Below, one piece after another: positions 17,400 to 27,008 of a stretch of DNA of 64,000 nucleotides (positions are counted from its first letter, which is position 1; every line of letters starts with the position of its first letter). A program made the position numbers and the translations under genes. The stretch covers positions 8,705,001 through 8,769,000 of the forward strand of contig NZ_JAVDYB010000001.1 in NCBI RefSeq assembly GCF_031458235.1, in the 5' to 3' direction. Below the pieces are notes generated by a model. The model searched no databases. It was given only the letters and a program-made list of their open reading frames with translations, and was not told the origin of the DNA. This stretch comes from Catenuloplanes atrovinosus. GTDB taxonomy: Bacteria; Actinomycetota; Actinomycetes; Mycobacteriales; Micromonosporaceae.

Positions 17400-17795
17400 C
17401 CGCGAACGCCGGCAGCGCGCCCTCACCGTGGCCGCCGGTTCGCGGCCGTGAGCGCGGGTAGCGCGGTCTCGGCGTGGCCGGCCGCCGGTCCGCGGCTTGT
17501 GTGTTGAGCGCGGGCGGCGGTGCCGCCGTGGCGCCGGCTCGCGGCTTGGCTGCGAAGGCGGGCGGTGCGGCCCTCGCGGTGGTTCGCGGGTTGGGCCACG
17601 AACGTGGGTGGCGCGGCGCCGCTCTGCGGCTCATGGGATGAGCCCGGGCGGCGGTGCCGCCGTGGCCGCGGGTTTACGGCTTGGGCCGGGAAGGCGGGCG
17701 GTGCGGCCCGCGCGGCGGTGGCCGCCGGTTCGCGGCTTGTGTCGTGAGCGCGGGCGGCGCGGTCCCGCGGTGGCCGCCGGTTGACGGCCGGGCCG
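17400..17795. repeat. Degenerate tandem repeat, unit about 50-56 bp
   Basis: About seven diverged units share the pattern CCGTGGCCGCCGGTTCGCGG, then CTTG, then a GAGCGCGGGCGGC-like block. Unit length varies. It is probably a decaying minisatellite. Confidence 0.55.
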
Positions 17796-17806
17796 GGAAC
17801 GCCGGT

Positions 17807-17836
17807 GGGGCGGCGGATCTTGAGATCCGTCGCCCC
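17807..17836 (-). terminator. Terminator of the Asp-rich protein gene
   Basis: A 14-bp stem (GGGGCGGCGGATCT with AGATCCGTCGCCCC, one G-U pair) and a very short loop lie 18 nt past the stop at 17855. Confidence 0.75.
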
Positions 17837-17854
17837 GGGCGTTGGTCAGGAAGG

Positions 17855-18391
17855 TCAGGCGGCCGCGAACGGGTCGGTCGTGGTGCCGGTGGTGGTGCCG
17901 TCCTCCAGGTTGACCGTGGAGCCGTCGGCGGTGACGGACTCGAGGGAGCCGTTGAAGTCGGTGTCGGTGATCGTGTAGTCGGCCACGCCGTCGCCGTCCT
18001 CGTCGATCTCGATCACGTCGACCAGGCGGTCGGCGTTGCTGTCCGTGGCCGTGCCGTCGGTCGTGCCGTCGCCGTCGATGTCGGCCTCGGCGTAGTCGAG
18101 CAGACCGTCCGCGTCGGTGTCGGTCGCCGCGGTGTCGTTGATGCCGTCGCCGTCGGTGTCCGCCCACACCGTCTCCGCGACGCCGTCACCGTTCTCGTCG
18201 AGGCTGGAGTAGTCGGTCGCGCCGTCACCGTCGGTGTCGATGTAGGTGTACGTGTTCCCGGCCGTGTCCGTGTCGGTGAGCGCGGTCTCGAACTCCGTCG
18301 GCGCCGCCAGCTCGTCGTTCAGCGAGACGGTGTCGAACTCCACCGGAGCCTCGTCCGTGGTGGTGTCGATGCCGCTGAAGTCCTCGCTCAT
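17855..18391 (-). CDS. Acidic protein with repeated DxDxDG calcium-type motifs
   Basis: A 178-residue, strongly acidic protein. From about residue 50 to 145 it carries repeated Asp loops of the thrombospondin-type-3/EF-hand kind: [45 protein letters not shown] and DEDGDGVAD. These are expected to bind Ca2+. There is no signal peptide or membrane segment, although most such repeats occur in secreted proteins. Some actinobacterial proteins of this make-up are annotated as DUF6802-like; I cannot verify membership. GGGGAG precedes the ATG at 18391. Confidence 0.75.
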   Translation of the reverse strand: MSEDFSGIDTTTDEAPVEFDTVSLNDELAAPTEFETALTDTDTAGNTYTYIDTDGDGATDYSSLDENGDGVAETVWADTDGDGINDTAATDTDADGLLDYAEADIDGDGTTDGTATDSNADRLVDVIEIDEDGDGVADYTITDTDFNGSLESVTADGSTVNLEDGTTTGTTTDPFAAA

Positions 18392-18639
18392 GGATCTCCC
18401 CTTCGAGATGTGGTCGGTGCGCCCCCGGCGCTGAGAGAAATATGCCGGATCGGGCTGCTCACCGGATATCCCGGAAATGTGCCACCACTGCTCATCCGAT
18501 GATCAAGGGGGCGGCGGCATCGGTCACCCGCTCAGGCGGGTCATGTCCCGCCAGGTGGGTACCGGCCGGTGTGTCCTCGACCACGTGCACCGCGGTAGGG
18601 CAGGCTAGGGGCGAACGGCGTCCGAGGGGGAGCAGCATC

Positions 18640-19689
18640 ATGTGGCGTGGCTTGATCGAGGCGTACCGGGACCGGCTGCCGGTCACCGAGGCGACACCGG
18701 TGATCACCCTGCACGAGGGCAACACGCCGCTGGTGCCGGCGCCGGAGCTCTCCACGCGCACCGGCGCCGACGTCTGGCTCAAGGTCGAGGGGGCGAACCC
18801 GACCGGTTCCTTCAAGGACCGCGGCATGACCATGGCGGTCTCCCGCGCGGTCGAGGAGGGCGCCAAGGCGATCATCTGCGCCTCCACCGGCAACACCAGC
18901 GCGTCCGCGGCGGCGTACGCGGCCCGTGCCGGCATCACCTGCGCGGTGCTGGTCCCGCAGGGCAAGATCGCGCTGGGCAAGCTGGGGCAGGCGCTCGTGC
19001 ACGGCGCCAAGCTGCTCCAGGTCTCCGGCAACTTCGACGACTGCCTCGCGCTCGCCTCGAAGCTGTCGCTGGACTACCCGGTCGCGCTGGTCAACTCCGT
19101 GAACCCGGACCGCCTCCAGGGGCAGAAGACCGCGGCGTTCGAGATCGTCGAGGCGCTCGGCGACGCGCCGGACATCCACTGCCTGCCGGTCGGCAACGCC
19201 GGCAACATCAGCGCGTACTGGATGGGTTACCAGGAGGACCACGCCGCGGGCAACGCCACCCGGACGCCGCGGATGTTCGGCTTCCAGGCGTCCGGCGCCG
19301 CGCCGATCGTCAAGGGCGAGGCCGTGCGGGAGCCGTCCACGATCGCCACCGCGATCCGGATCGGCAACCCGGCCAGCTGGACCAAGGCGGTCGACGCCCG
19401 GGACGCGTCCGGCGGCCTGATCGCGGCGGTCACCGACCGGGAGATCCTCACGGCGTACCGGCTGCTCGCCCGTACCGTCGGCGTGTTCGTGGAACTGGGC
19501 AGCGCGGCGAGCGTGGCCGGCCTGCTCCAGCAGGCGGAGGCGGGGCGGGTCCCGGCCGGCTCCACCGTGGTGTGCACGGTCACCGGCCACGGCCTCAAGG
19601 ACCCGGAGTGGGCGATCTCCACCGCGCCGTCGCCGACCACCATCCCGAACGACGTGCTCGCCGCCGCGCGCTCGCTCGACCTGGCGTAA
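18640..19689 (+). CDS. thrC: Threonine synthase
   Basis: A 349-residue PLP enzyme that converts O-phosphohomoserine to threonine. The PLP lysine is in [12 protein letters not shown], the phosphate-binding loop in [12 protein letters not shown], and the N-terminus has [10 protein letters not shown]. Length fits the short (class II) actinobacterial type. The ATG at 18640 follows GAGGGGGAG. thrB, the preceding enzyme of the pathway, is 9 kb away, whereas the two are adjacent in mycobacteria. It is convergent with the MFS gene 7 nt away, without an obvious terminator. Confidence 0.96.
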   Translation: MWRGLIEAYRDRLPVTEATPVITLHEGNTPLVPAPELSTRTGADVWLKVEGANPTGSFKDRGMTMAVSRAVEEGAKAIICASTGNTSASAAAYAARAGITCAVLVPQGKIALGKLGQALVHGAKLLQVSGNFDDCLALASKLSLDYPVALVNSVNPDRLQGQKTAAFEIVEALGDAPDIHCLPVGNAGNISAYWMGYQEDHAAGNATRTPRMFGFQASGAAPIVKGEAVREPSTIATAIRIGNPASWTKAVDARDASGGLIAAVTDREILTAYRLLARTVGVFVELGSAASVAGLLQQAEAGRVPAGSTVVCTVTGHGLKDPEWAISTAPSPTTIPNDVLAAARSLDLA

Positions 19690-19696
19690 CCGCCGG

Positions 19697-21583
19697 TCAG
19701 CGCGGGGCGGGGCCGGCGAGCAGGTCGCGGGCCAGGTGCCGCAGGCGGGCCACCACCTCCGGGCTCATGTCCGGGTGCCAGCCGTCGAGCAGCCGGGCCA
19801 GCGTCTCGGTGCGGGCCTCGGCCAGTCGCTGCCACACCGCGTCGCCGGCCGGCGTCAGCGTCAGCTCGCGCTCGCCGTCGACGTACCCGGTCTCGCGCAG
19901 CTCGGTGAGCCAGGCGGCCACCCGGTCCGGCGGCAGCAGCCGGTGCGCCGGGACGCGGTCCAGCGTGGTCGAGCCGAGCCGCCCGATGCGGCCGAGCAGC
20001 CAGGTCGCGCCCGGTCCGACGCCGGTCCGGGCGCGCGTGGCCAGCTCGCCGTAGAGCCGCTCCGCGTCCTCGCGCAGCGCCAGCGCACCGAGCACGCGCT
20101 CCAGTTCGTCGACCGGGCGCGCGGCCGGTGCCATGCCGAACATCTCCGGCGGCAGCACCGGCGTGGTCACCCGCAGCGGCACCTCGGCCAGCAGCCAGGA
20201 CAGCACCACGGCGACGCCGAGCAGCACGGCCAGCGTGTGGAATCCGACGTGCACGCCGTCCGTGTAGACGCGCACGTACAACGCGAAGGCCTCGGGCGTC
20301 TGCGGCGCGCTCATCACGTTCGCGTCGGAGAGCCGGGCGGGCAGCGACCCGGCCACGATCGCGGCGAACAGCATCGGCCCGACCGCGCCGCCGAACCAGC
20401 GGATGTACAGGTTGGCGAACGTGGCCACGCCCAGGTGGCGCGCGTCCGTGGCGTTCTGCACCGCGATCTGCACCATCGGGTAGATCAGGCCCAGGCCGAG
20501 CCCGATGAGCAGCGTGGCCAGCAGGATCAGCGCCAGCGGCGTGCTCACCTCCATCCGGCCCAGGATCAGCATGCCGATCACGACCAGCACGCAGCCGGTC
20601 CGGGTGAGCAGCCGGTACCGGCCGGTCCGGGCCACCACCACGCGCCCGGCGGCCACGGAGGCGAGCAGGCCGGCGGAGAGCGGCAGCAGCGCCAGCGCGG
20701 ACGTGGCCGGGCCGCCGTCGCGGGCGAGTTGCAGGTACGGCGGCAGGCTGCCCACGGTCGCGAAGAGCGCGGCGCCGCCCAGCATGCCGATGGTGGACGC
20801 GGTCAGGAACACCGAGCCGGTGAAGAGTTCCGGCGGTATCACCGGCAGCGCGGCCCGGCGCTCGCACGCCACGAACGCGGCCACCAGCAGCGCGGTGACG
20901 CCGAGCGCGCCGGCCGTCCACGGCAGGCCGCGCCCGTCCGAGCCGGCCCAGAAGACGGCCAGCAGCGCGCCGGTGCCGATCATCGCCATCAGCGTCACGC
21001 CGGCCAGGTCCAGCGGTACGCGTACCGCCGTGTGCCGCCGCGGCGCCGTGAGCGCGACCGCGATCAGCAGCAGCAGCGCGGACGCGGACGTCACGTGGAA
21101 CAGCCACCGCCAGGAGAGCGCCTCCGCCAGCAGGCCACCGGGGATCGGGCCGAGCACACCGGCCGCCGCGTAGGTGAGTCCGAACGCGTCCTGGAACGGC
21201 GCCCGCTCGTCGGCCTGGGCCAGTTGGGAGGTGAGCACGTGGGCGAGCACCAGCGCGGTCCCGGCGCCGACGCCGTAGATCACCTGGGTCCAGATCAGCG
21301 TGCGCATCTCGCCGGCCCGCCCGCCCAGCGCGGCGCCCGTGGCCATCGTGGCCAGGCCGGCCATCAGCAGCGGCCGCGGTCCGTACCGGTCGCCGAGCCG
21401 CCCGGCGAGCGGCGCCGCCGTGATGGTGGCCAGCAGCGACGCGGAGATGATCCACGCCGAGCGGGTCGGCCCGCCGACGTCGGTCGCCAGGTCGCGCAGT
21501 GCCGGGCCGTGCCAGGTGGTGTTCGTGGCGATCACCAGCGGCACGCCGAGGAGCGCGAGGAGCGGGAGCGTCCGGCGGGCCAT
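19697..21583 (-). CDS. 14-helix MFS (DHA2) drug transporter with a C-terminal winged-helix-like domain
   Basis: A 628-residue protein. Residues 1-495 hold about 14 membrane helices of the DHA2 drug:H+ antiporter class, with GRLGDRYGPRPLL between helices 2 and 3. Residues about 510-628 are soluble and resemble a MarR-type helix-turn-helix module (ATWLLGRIGRLGSTTLDRVP, LLPPDRVAAWLTELRETGYVDG, ELTLTPAGDAVWQRL). This kind of fusion could let the pump sense or regulate, or be an inactive relic. It lies 37 nt downstream of a marR gene on the same strand, so the pair probably forms an operon. Confidence 0.8.
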   Translation of the reverse strand: MARRTLPLLALLGVPLVIATNTTWHGPALRDLATDVGGPTRSAWIISASLLATITAAPLAGRLGDRYGPRPLLMAGLATMATGAALGGRAGEMRTLIWTQVIYGVGAGTALVLAHVLTSQLAQADERAPFQDAFGLTYAAAGVLGPIPGGLLAEALSWRWLFHVTSASALLLLIAVALTAPRRHTAVRVPLDLAGVTLMAMIGTGALLAVFWAGSDGRGLPWTAGALGVTALLVAAFVACERRAALPVIPPELFTGSVFLTASTIGMLGGAALFATVGSLPPYLQLARDGGPATSALALLPLSAGLLASVAAGRVVVARTGRYRLLTRTGCVLVVIGMLILGRMEVSTPLALILLATLLIGLGLGLIYPMVQIAVQNATDARHLGVATFANLYIRWFGGAVGPMLFAAIVAGSLPARLSDANVMSAPQTPEAFALYVRVYTDGVHVGFHTLAVLLGVAVVLSWLLAEVPLRVTTPVLPPEMFGMAPAARPVDELERVLGALALREDAERLYGELATRARTGVGPGATWLLGRIGRLGSTTLDRVPAHRLLPPDRVAAWLTELRETGYVDGERELTLTPAGDAVWQRLAEARTETLARLLDGWHPDMSPEVVARLRHLARDLLAGPAPR

Positions 21584-21620
21584 GCCTACAGGCTATGTGG
21601 ACATATTCGATAATTCTTCG

Positions 21621-22106
21621 CTAATGGAGGTTTTCGGCGACGGGCTCGGCGCGCTCCTCGGCCACGTCCGCCTCGACGGCCGTGACCAGCAGTTCCGTGG
21701 CGCGCACGATGACCTCGAGCTCCGGTGCGGACATGCGGCGGAGCACGCGCGCCTGCCGGTCGGTGCCGGCCATGATGATCCGCTCGACGGTCTGCCGGCC
21801 GTGCGCGGTGAGCACCACTCGTCGTACCCGCCGGTCATGGGGGTCCTCGTGTCTTTCCACCAGATCGTGGGCGACGAGCCGATCGACGATCCCGGTGACG
21901 GTGGCCAGGCTGACGCCCATGAAGCGCTGCAGTTCCTGACCGGATGCCCCGCCGCCGGCGCCGAGCATGAGTAGGATCTTGAGCTGCGGCATGGTCAGAT
22001 GCGCGTCGAAGAGCGGGTTGGACCGATCGTGCGCGAAGAGGTACTGCAGTCGGCGCTGCGTCTCCATGATCTTCGCGATCAGCCGGTCCTTGTCCTCGTC
22101 GGCCAC
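21621..22106 (-). CDS. MarR family transcriptional regulator
   Basis: A 161-residue winged-helix protein. The DNA-binding region is TMPQLKILLMLG, GASGQELQRFMGVSLATVTGIVDRLVAHDLVERHEDPHDRRVRRVVLTAHG, including the DxRxxR wing. GTG start at 22106 with GGAG upstream. It stands head-to-head with the RND pump (start 22282) and upstream of the MFS pump, so both are likely targets. The 175-nt intergenic region carries an imperfect direct repeat (CAACTTGTTCG / CAAACTATTCG, 22213-22243) and a GGGGATGTCCCC dyad. Confidence 0.85.
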   Translation of the reverse strand: MADEDKDRLIAKIMETQRRLQYLFAHDRSNPLFDAHLTMPQLKILLMLGAGGGASGQELQRFMGVSLATVTGIVDRLVAHDLVERHEDPHDRRVRRVVLTAHGRQTVERIIMAGTDRQARVLRRMSAPELEVIVRATELLVTAVEADVAEERAEPVAENLH

Positions 22107-22281
22107 CCGCGTCTCCTGCCGTCTCGCCGTCCGAATCTGCCGGGAACGTCCAGCTCTTTCCGGAAACGGAGCCTTGTCGTGAACGTGATCTAGGGGATGT
22201 CCCCGATTGTGGGCAACTTGTTCGCGTAAGGCAAACTATTCGTGTCGAGCTAACTTACCCCAGCAGGAGAAGAGTCTGCTC

Positions 22282-25200
22282 ATGTCCTTGCTCGCCAGAC
22301 TGAGTCTCGCGAACCGGGGTCTCGTCGCCCTGATCGCGATCATCGTTACCGGCTTCGGGGCCTTCGCCATCCCGTCCCTCAAGCAGCAGCTGCTGCCCTC
22401 GCTGGAGTTCCCGGCCGCGTTCATCTTCGCCTCCTACCCCGGGGCCTCGCCGGAGATCGTCGAGCAGCGGGTCACCGAGCCGATCGAGAACAGCGTCCAG
22501 GGCATCGAGGGCCTCGACGAGGTCACGTCCACGACCAGCGAGGGCTCCTCGACGGTTCAGGTCATGTTCGAGTTCGGCACGGACCTGACCCAGACCGTGT
22601 CGAAGATCGAGAGCAACCTGGCCCGAATCCGCAGCCAGCTCCCGGAGGACGTCGACCCGACCGTCTTCGCCGGCAGCACCGCGGACCTGCCGGCCATCGT
22701 GCTGGCCGCGTCCGGCGGCACGGACGAGGCCGCGCTCGCGGCCACGCTGAACGAGACCGTCATCCCGGAGCTGCAGGGCATCGACGGCGTGCGGACCGCC
22801 GAGGTGAGCGGCGCACGCACCATGAGCATCGCCATCACGCCGGACCTGGCGAAGTTCGGCGCGGCCGGCGTCAACCCGGGCGGCATCGCCACCGCGCTCC
22901 AGGCGAACGGCGTCTCCGTCCCGGCCGGCACGCTCACCGAGGGCGAGCGCACGCTGACCGTCCAGGTCGGCACGCCGATCTCCTCCATCGAGGACCTGCA
23001 GAACATCTACCTGAGCGGCACCGGCGGCCGCGCGGTCCGGCTCGGCGACATCGCGACCGTGGCCGAGGTCCCGGCCGCGCCGACGTCCTACACGCGCACC
23101 GACGGCGTGGACAGCCTCGGCATCTCGGTCACCGCCACGCCGGACGGCAACGCGGTGCGCATCTCCGAGGAGATCCGCGACCGCCTCGACGAGCTGCAGA
23201 CGGCCAGCGGCGCCACGCTCACGGTCGTGTTCGACCAGGCGCCGTTCGTGGAGAAGTCGATCGAGAGCCTGGCCACCGAGGGCATGCTCGGCCTGATCAT
23301 GGCGGTCGTCGTCATCCTGGTCTTCCTGCTCTCCATCCGCTCCACGCTGGTCACCGCGGTCTCCATCCCGCTCTCCGTGCTGGTCGCGTTGATCGCGCTC
23401 TGGATTCAGGACTACTCGCTCAACCTGCTCACGCTCGGCGCGCTCACCATCGCGGTCGGCCGCGTGGTCGACGACTCGATCGTGGTGCTGGAGAACATCA
23501 AACGCCATCTCGGGTACGGCGAGGCGAAGCTCCACGCGATCACCACCGGCGTGCAGGAGGTCGCCGGCGCGGTGCTGGCGTCCACGCTCACCACGGTCGC
23601 GGTCTTCGCCCCGATCGCGCTCGTCGGCGGCTTCGTCGGCCAGCTCTTCGCGCCGTTCGCCATCACGGTCACGGTCGCGCTGCTCGCCTCGCTGGTGGTG
23701 TCGCTGACCATCGTGCCGGTGCTGGCGTACTGGTTCCTCCGCCCGCCGAAGGGCACCGCGGAGGAGGCCGAGGCGGTCCGCAAGGCCGCGGAGGAGAAGG
23801 AGCTGCGCAGCCCGCTCCAGCGGTCGTACCTGCCGGTCATCCGGTTCGCCACCACCTGGCGCTGGACCACCATCCTGATCGGCGTCGTGGTGCTGGCCGT
23901 CACCGGCGGGCTCGCCACCCAGCTGAAGACCAACTTCATCGACCAGTCCGGGCAGGACACGCTGAGCATCTCCCAGGAGCTGCCGGTCGGCACCAGCCTG
24001 GAGGCGACGAACGCGCAGGCCAAGCGCGTCGAGGCGGTGCTGTCCGGGTCCGACGAGGTGAAGTCGTACCAGGCCACCGTGGGCGGCGGCGGTCAGGCAT
24101 CGCTGTTCGGCGGCGCCAGCGGCGCGAGCAACGCGAGCTTCTCCGTCACGCTGGAGGAGGACGCCGACACCGAGGCGTTCACCCAGCACCTGCGCGACGA
24201 GTTCGACGACCTGGGCCCGTCGGCCGGCGAGATCACCGTCGGCGCGGACTCCAGCAGCGGCTTCAGCGGCAACGAGCTCGCGGTCGTGGTCAAGGCCTCC
24301 GACCCGGACGCGCTGGCCGCCGCCACCAAGCAGGTGCAGGACGCGATGGCCGCCACGCCGGACGTGACGGACGTGACCAGCGACCTCGCCGAGAGCGTGC
24401 CGCGGATCGACATCACGGTCGACCGCGAGGCCGCGACCGCCCGGGGCCTGAGCGAGGCGCAGATCGGCCAGCTCGTCTCCGGCGCGTTCCGGGACGCCCC
24501 GATCGGGCAGGTGACGCTGGCCGGCGGCGAGCGCAGCATCGTGCTCGACCTGGGCGGTACCGCGCCGGCCGACCTGGCCACGCTCCGTGCGTACCCGCTG
24601 CAGACCCAGGGCGGCGTGGTGCCGCTCGACGACGTGGCGGACGTCGATGAGGTGCGCGGCCCGGTCGAGATCACCCGGATCAACGGCGACCGCAGCGTCA
24701 CCGTCACCGGCACGGTCGGCGGCTCCAACGTCGGCGCCGCCACCACCGAGCTGACCACGAAGCTGGACGCGCTCACCCCGCCGGCCGGCGCGAGCTGGGA
24801 GATCGGCGGCGTCAGCGCGGACCAGGCCGAGGCGTTCCAGCAGCTGGGCCTGGCGGTTCTGGCCGCCATCGCGATCGTCTTCATCATCATGGTGGCGACG
24901 TTCGGCTCGATCGTCCAGCCGCTGATCCTGCTGGTCTCCATCCCGTTCGCGGCGACCGGCGCGATCCTGCTGCTGCTGGCCACGGACACCGCGCTCGGCG
25001 TCCCGGCGCTGATCGGCGTGCTGATGCTGGTCGGCATCGTGGTCACCAACGCCATCGTGCTGATGGATCTGATCAACCAATACCGCAAGCAGGGGTACGG
25101 CGTGCAGGAGGCGGTGATCGAGGGTGGCCGGCACCGGCTGCGGCCCATCCTGATGACCGCGATCGCCACCATCTTCGCGCTCACCCCGATGGCGCTCGGC

Positions 25201-25545
25201 CTGACCGGCGAGGGCGGGTTCATCTCGCAGCCGCTGGCGGTCGTGGTGATCGGCGGTCTGATCAGCTCCACGCTGCTCACGCTGCTGCTGGTGCCGGCGC
25301 TCTATACGCTGGTCGAGGGCCGGCGCGAGCGTCGCGAGGAGCGGCGGGCGCGCAAGGCGGAGAAGGCGCGGGCCGGTGTTCCGGCCCCGGCTCCGTCCGC
25401 TCCGGCCGATTCATCCGCGCCGGCCGCACCGGCGAAGGTCGACTCGGTGCCGGAGACGTCGGGTGCGCTGCGTGAGGGCACCGACCAGTTCGAGGTGCTC
25501 CGCCTGCCGCGGAGCAACAAGTCGCCGCTGCCTCCGCAGGAGTAG
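22282..25545 (+). CDS. RND efflux pump (AcrB/HAE1-like permease)
   Basis: A 1087-residue inner-membrane pump with the RND layout: helix 1, a large extracytoplasmic loop (about residues 35-335), six helices, a second loop (about 560-865), then five helices. The proton-relay Asp pair is in GRVVDDSIVVLENI. The position of the AcrB lysine in the late helix reads VVTNAIVLMDLINQYR, the Gram-positive form. No membrane-fusion or outer-membrane partner is nearby, as usual in actinobacteria. The tail (about 1015-1087) is Ala/Pro-rich and cytoplasmic. The ATG at 22282 gives MSLLARLSLANR and follows AGGAGA. Likely controlled by the divergent MarR protein. Confidence 0.9.
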   Translation: MSLLARLSLANRGLVALIAIIVTGFGAFAIPSLKQQLLPSLEFPAAFIFASYPGASPEIVEQRVTEPIENSVQGIEGLDEVTSTTSEGSSTVQVMFEFGTDLTQTVSKIESNLARIRSQLPEDVDPTVFAGSTADLPAIVLAASGGTDEAALAATLNETVIPELQGIDGVRTAEVSGARTMSIAITPDLAKFGAAGVNPGGIATALQANGVSVPAGTLTEGERTLTVQVGTPISSIEDLQNIYLSGTGGRAVRLGDIATVAEVPAAPTSYTRTDGVDSLGISVTATPDGNAVRISEEIRDRLDELQTASGATLTVVFDQAPFVEKSIESLATEGMLGLIMAVVVILVFLLSIRSTLVTAVSIPLSVLVALIALWIQDYSLNLLTLGALTIAVGRVVDDSIVVLENIKRHLGYGEAKLHAITTGVQEVAGAVLASTLTTVAVFAPIALVGGFVGQLFAPFAITVTVALLASLVVSLTIVPVLAYWFLRPPKGTAEEAEAVRKAAEEKELRSPLQRSYLPVIRFATTWRWTTILIGVVVLAVTGGLATQLKTNFIDQSGQDTLSISQELPVGTSLEATNAQAKRVEAVLSGSDEVKSYQATVGGGGQASLFGGASGASNASFSVTLEEDADTEAFTQHLRDEFDDLGPSAGEITVGADSSSGFSGNELAVVVKASDPDALAAATKQVQDAMAATPDVTDVTSDLAESVPRIDITVDREAATARGLSEAQIGQLVSGAFRDAPIGQVTLAGGERSIVLDLGGTAPADLATLRAYPLQTQGGVVPLDDVADVDEVRGPVEITRINGDRSVTVTGTVGGSNVGAATTELTTKLDALTPPAGASWEIGGVSADQAEAFQQLGLAVLAAIAIVFIIMVATFGSIVQPLILLVSIPFAATGAILLLLATDTALGVPALIGVLMLVGIVVTNAIVLMDLINQYRKQGYGVQEAVIEGGRHRLRPILMTAIATIFALTPMALGLTGEGGFISQPLAVVVIGGLISSTLLTLLLVPALYTLVEGRRERREERRARKAEKARAGVPAPAPSAPADSSAPAAPAKVDSVPETSGALREGTDQFEVLRLPRSNKSPLPPQE

Positions 25546-25560
25546 GCGACGTCACGCCGA

Positions 25561-25590
25561 GGCGCCCGCCGGATCCGTCCGGTGGGCGCC
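25561..25590 (+). terminator. Terminator after the RND pump gene
   Basis: A 13-bp stem (GGCGCCCGCCGGA with TCCGGTGGGCGCC, one G-U pair) and a 4-nt loop lie 15 nt after the stop. Confidence 0.75.
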
Positions 25591-25630
25591 TCCGTCGTTC
25601 GGGCCTCGATCGTTTGAGTAAGGTCCCCAT

Positions 25631-26833
25631 GTGAGTTCACCCCTGTCGCTGCTGGCCCGCAACCCGGACTTCCGGCGGCTCTACCTCAGTGAACTCGTGG
25701 TCTTCGGCGCGGACTGGTTCGTCATGGTGCCGCTGCTGGTGCTGCTGACCGAGCTGACCGGCAGCGGCGTGCTCGGCGCGCTGGTGATGACCGTGGACAC
25801 CGGGCTGAACGCGCTGCTGCTGCCGTACTCGGGCACGGTGGTGGACCGGGTCGACCGCCGTACCGTCATGATCTCCGCGAACCTGGTGGCGCTCGCCGCG
25901 TCACTGCTGCTGTTCACGGTGCAGGGCGCGGGCACCGCGTGGCTGGCGCTGCTGGCCATGGCCGCGGTCGCGGTCGCCAAGTCGTTCTACACGCCCGCCG
26001 CGCAGGCCGCGCTACCCAACGTGGTCGACCCCGCTGACCTGCCCGCGGCGAACGCGCTGGCCGGCGGCGCCTGGGGCATCATGGTCGTGGTCGGCGCCTC
26101 GGTCGGCGGCGTGCTCAGCGGACTGGCCGGCCCGTACGTCTGCTTCGCCGTAGCCGGCGCCGGACTGCTCGTCGCGGCCGTGCTCACCGCCCGCATCCGC
26201 CGCCCGCTCCAGGCCGCCTCCGGCGCCTCCCCCGCGCACCCGCTCGCCGCGATCCGCGAGGCGCTGCACCACATCGGCGGCAGCTCCCGCCTGCGCGCAC
26301 TGATCACCGTCAAGTCCGCGGTCGGCCTCGGCAACGGCGTCATCGCCGCGTTTCCCCTGGTGGTGGCCGCCTGTGGGGTGGGCCCGGCCGGTGTCGGCAT
26401 CCTCTTCGCGGTACGCGGCGCGGCCGTCCTGGTCGGCCCGTTGGTCACCCGCCGCCTGCTCGACCACCAGAGCTGGCTGCTGCCCGGCCTGGCGATCTCG
26501 ATGGGCGTCTACGGGCTCGCGTACGCCACCGCGGCGTTCGCGCCGTACTTTCCGCTGCTGGTGGCGCTGGTCTTCGTGGCACACTTCGCGGGCGGGACCA
26601 ACTGGATGCTGTCCAACTTCGCGCTCCAGGGCGCGGTGCCGGACGCGCTGCGCGGCCGGGTCTTCGCCACCGACCTGATGCTGACCACGATCGCGATCTC
26701 GATCAGCCAGCTCGGCGTGGCCGCCGTCATCGACCACGTATCCCCACGCCACATCATGCTCGCCAGCGGCGCCGTCACCCTCCTCTACGCCTGCGCCTGG
26801 TCCATCGCCACCCGCCCCCGCACCCGCCCCTGA
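25631..26833 (+). CDS. MFS transporter (MFS_3/enterobactin-exporter-like)
   Basis: A 400-residue permease with 12 predicted helices. The N-terminus [25 protein letters not shown] and the [13 protein letters not shown] loop are typical of the MFS_3 group, which includes macrolide and siderophore exporters. Substrate is unknown. The GTG at 25631 has no Shine-Dalgarno sequence, but TAAGGT at 25619-25624 lies 6 nt upstream, so the transcript may be leaderless. Confidence 0.85.
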   Translation: MSSPLSLLARNPDFRRLYLSELVVFGADWFVMVPLLVLLTELTGSGVLGALVMTVDTGLNALLLPYSGTVVDRVDRRTVMISANLVALAASLLLFTVQGAGTAWLALLAMAAVAVAKSFYTPAAQAALPNVVDPADLPAANALAGGAWGIMVVVGASVGGVLSGLAGPYVCFAVAGAGLLVAAVLTARIRRPLQAASGASPAHPLAAIREALHHIGGSSRLRALITVKSAVGLGNGVIAAFPLVVAACGVGPAGVGILFAVRGAAVLVGPLVTRRLLDHQSWLLPGLAISMGVYGLAYATAAFAPYFPLLVALVFVAHFAGGTNWMLSNFALQGAVPDALRGRVFATDLMLTTIAISISQLGVAAVIDHVSPRHIMLASGAVTLLYACAWSIATRPRTRP

Positions 26834-26978
26834 TCTCGCGCGGAGGACGCGCCGGGCGGAGAGTCCACTGTGGCTCCGCAAGCTTCAGGCCGGACATTCG
26901 TCGCATGCCGGGTCCGCCGCCGTCGCCGGTGCGGCAGGCGGATGTGCGGAGGAGGGGTTGTGGTCGAGTGGTAGCATG

Positions 26979-26997
26979 GTGATATCACTTCGATATG
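26979..26997 (+). promoter_or_regulatory. Candidate operator of the SPFH-RHH operon
   Basis: A perfect palindrome GTGATATCAC (26979-26988) is followed at once by a related CGATATG half-site (26991-26997), 11 nt before the start codon. Short, closely spaced palindromes suit Arc-type ribbon-helix-helix proteins, and one is encoded second in this operon. TTGTGG at 26959-26964 could be a -35 box with 17-nt spacing to GATATC. Confidence 0.5.
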
Positions 26998-27008
26998 GGG
27001 GAGATGTC

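Larger units (their letters stand above)
17182..17854. other. 673-bp gene-free repeat region between hom and the Asp-rich protein
   Basis: No credible gene is present; open frames here follow the low-complexity GC composition in all frames. It holds a dispersed 90-bp repeat (17191-17280), a degenerate tandem repeat (about 17400-17795) and a terminator (17807-17836). Confidence 0.7.

Noticed and set aside
22255-25134. A 959-codon open frame opposite the RND pump
   Set aside because: Shadow frame of a well-recognised transporter; no domain features.
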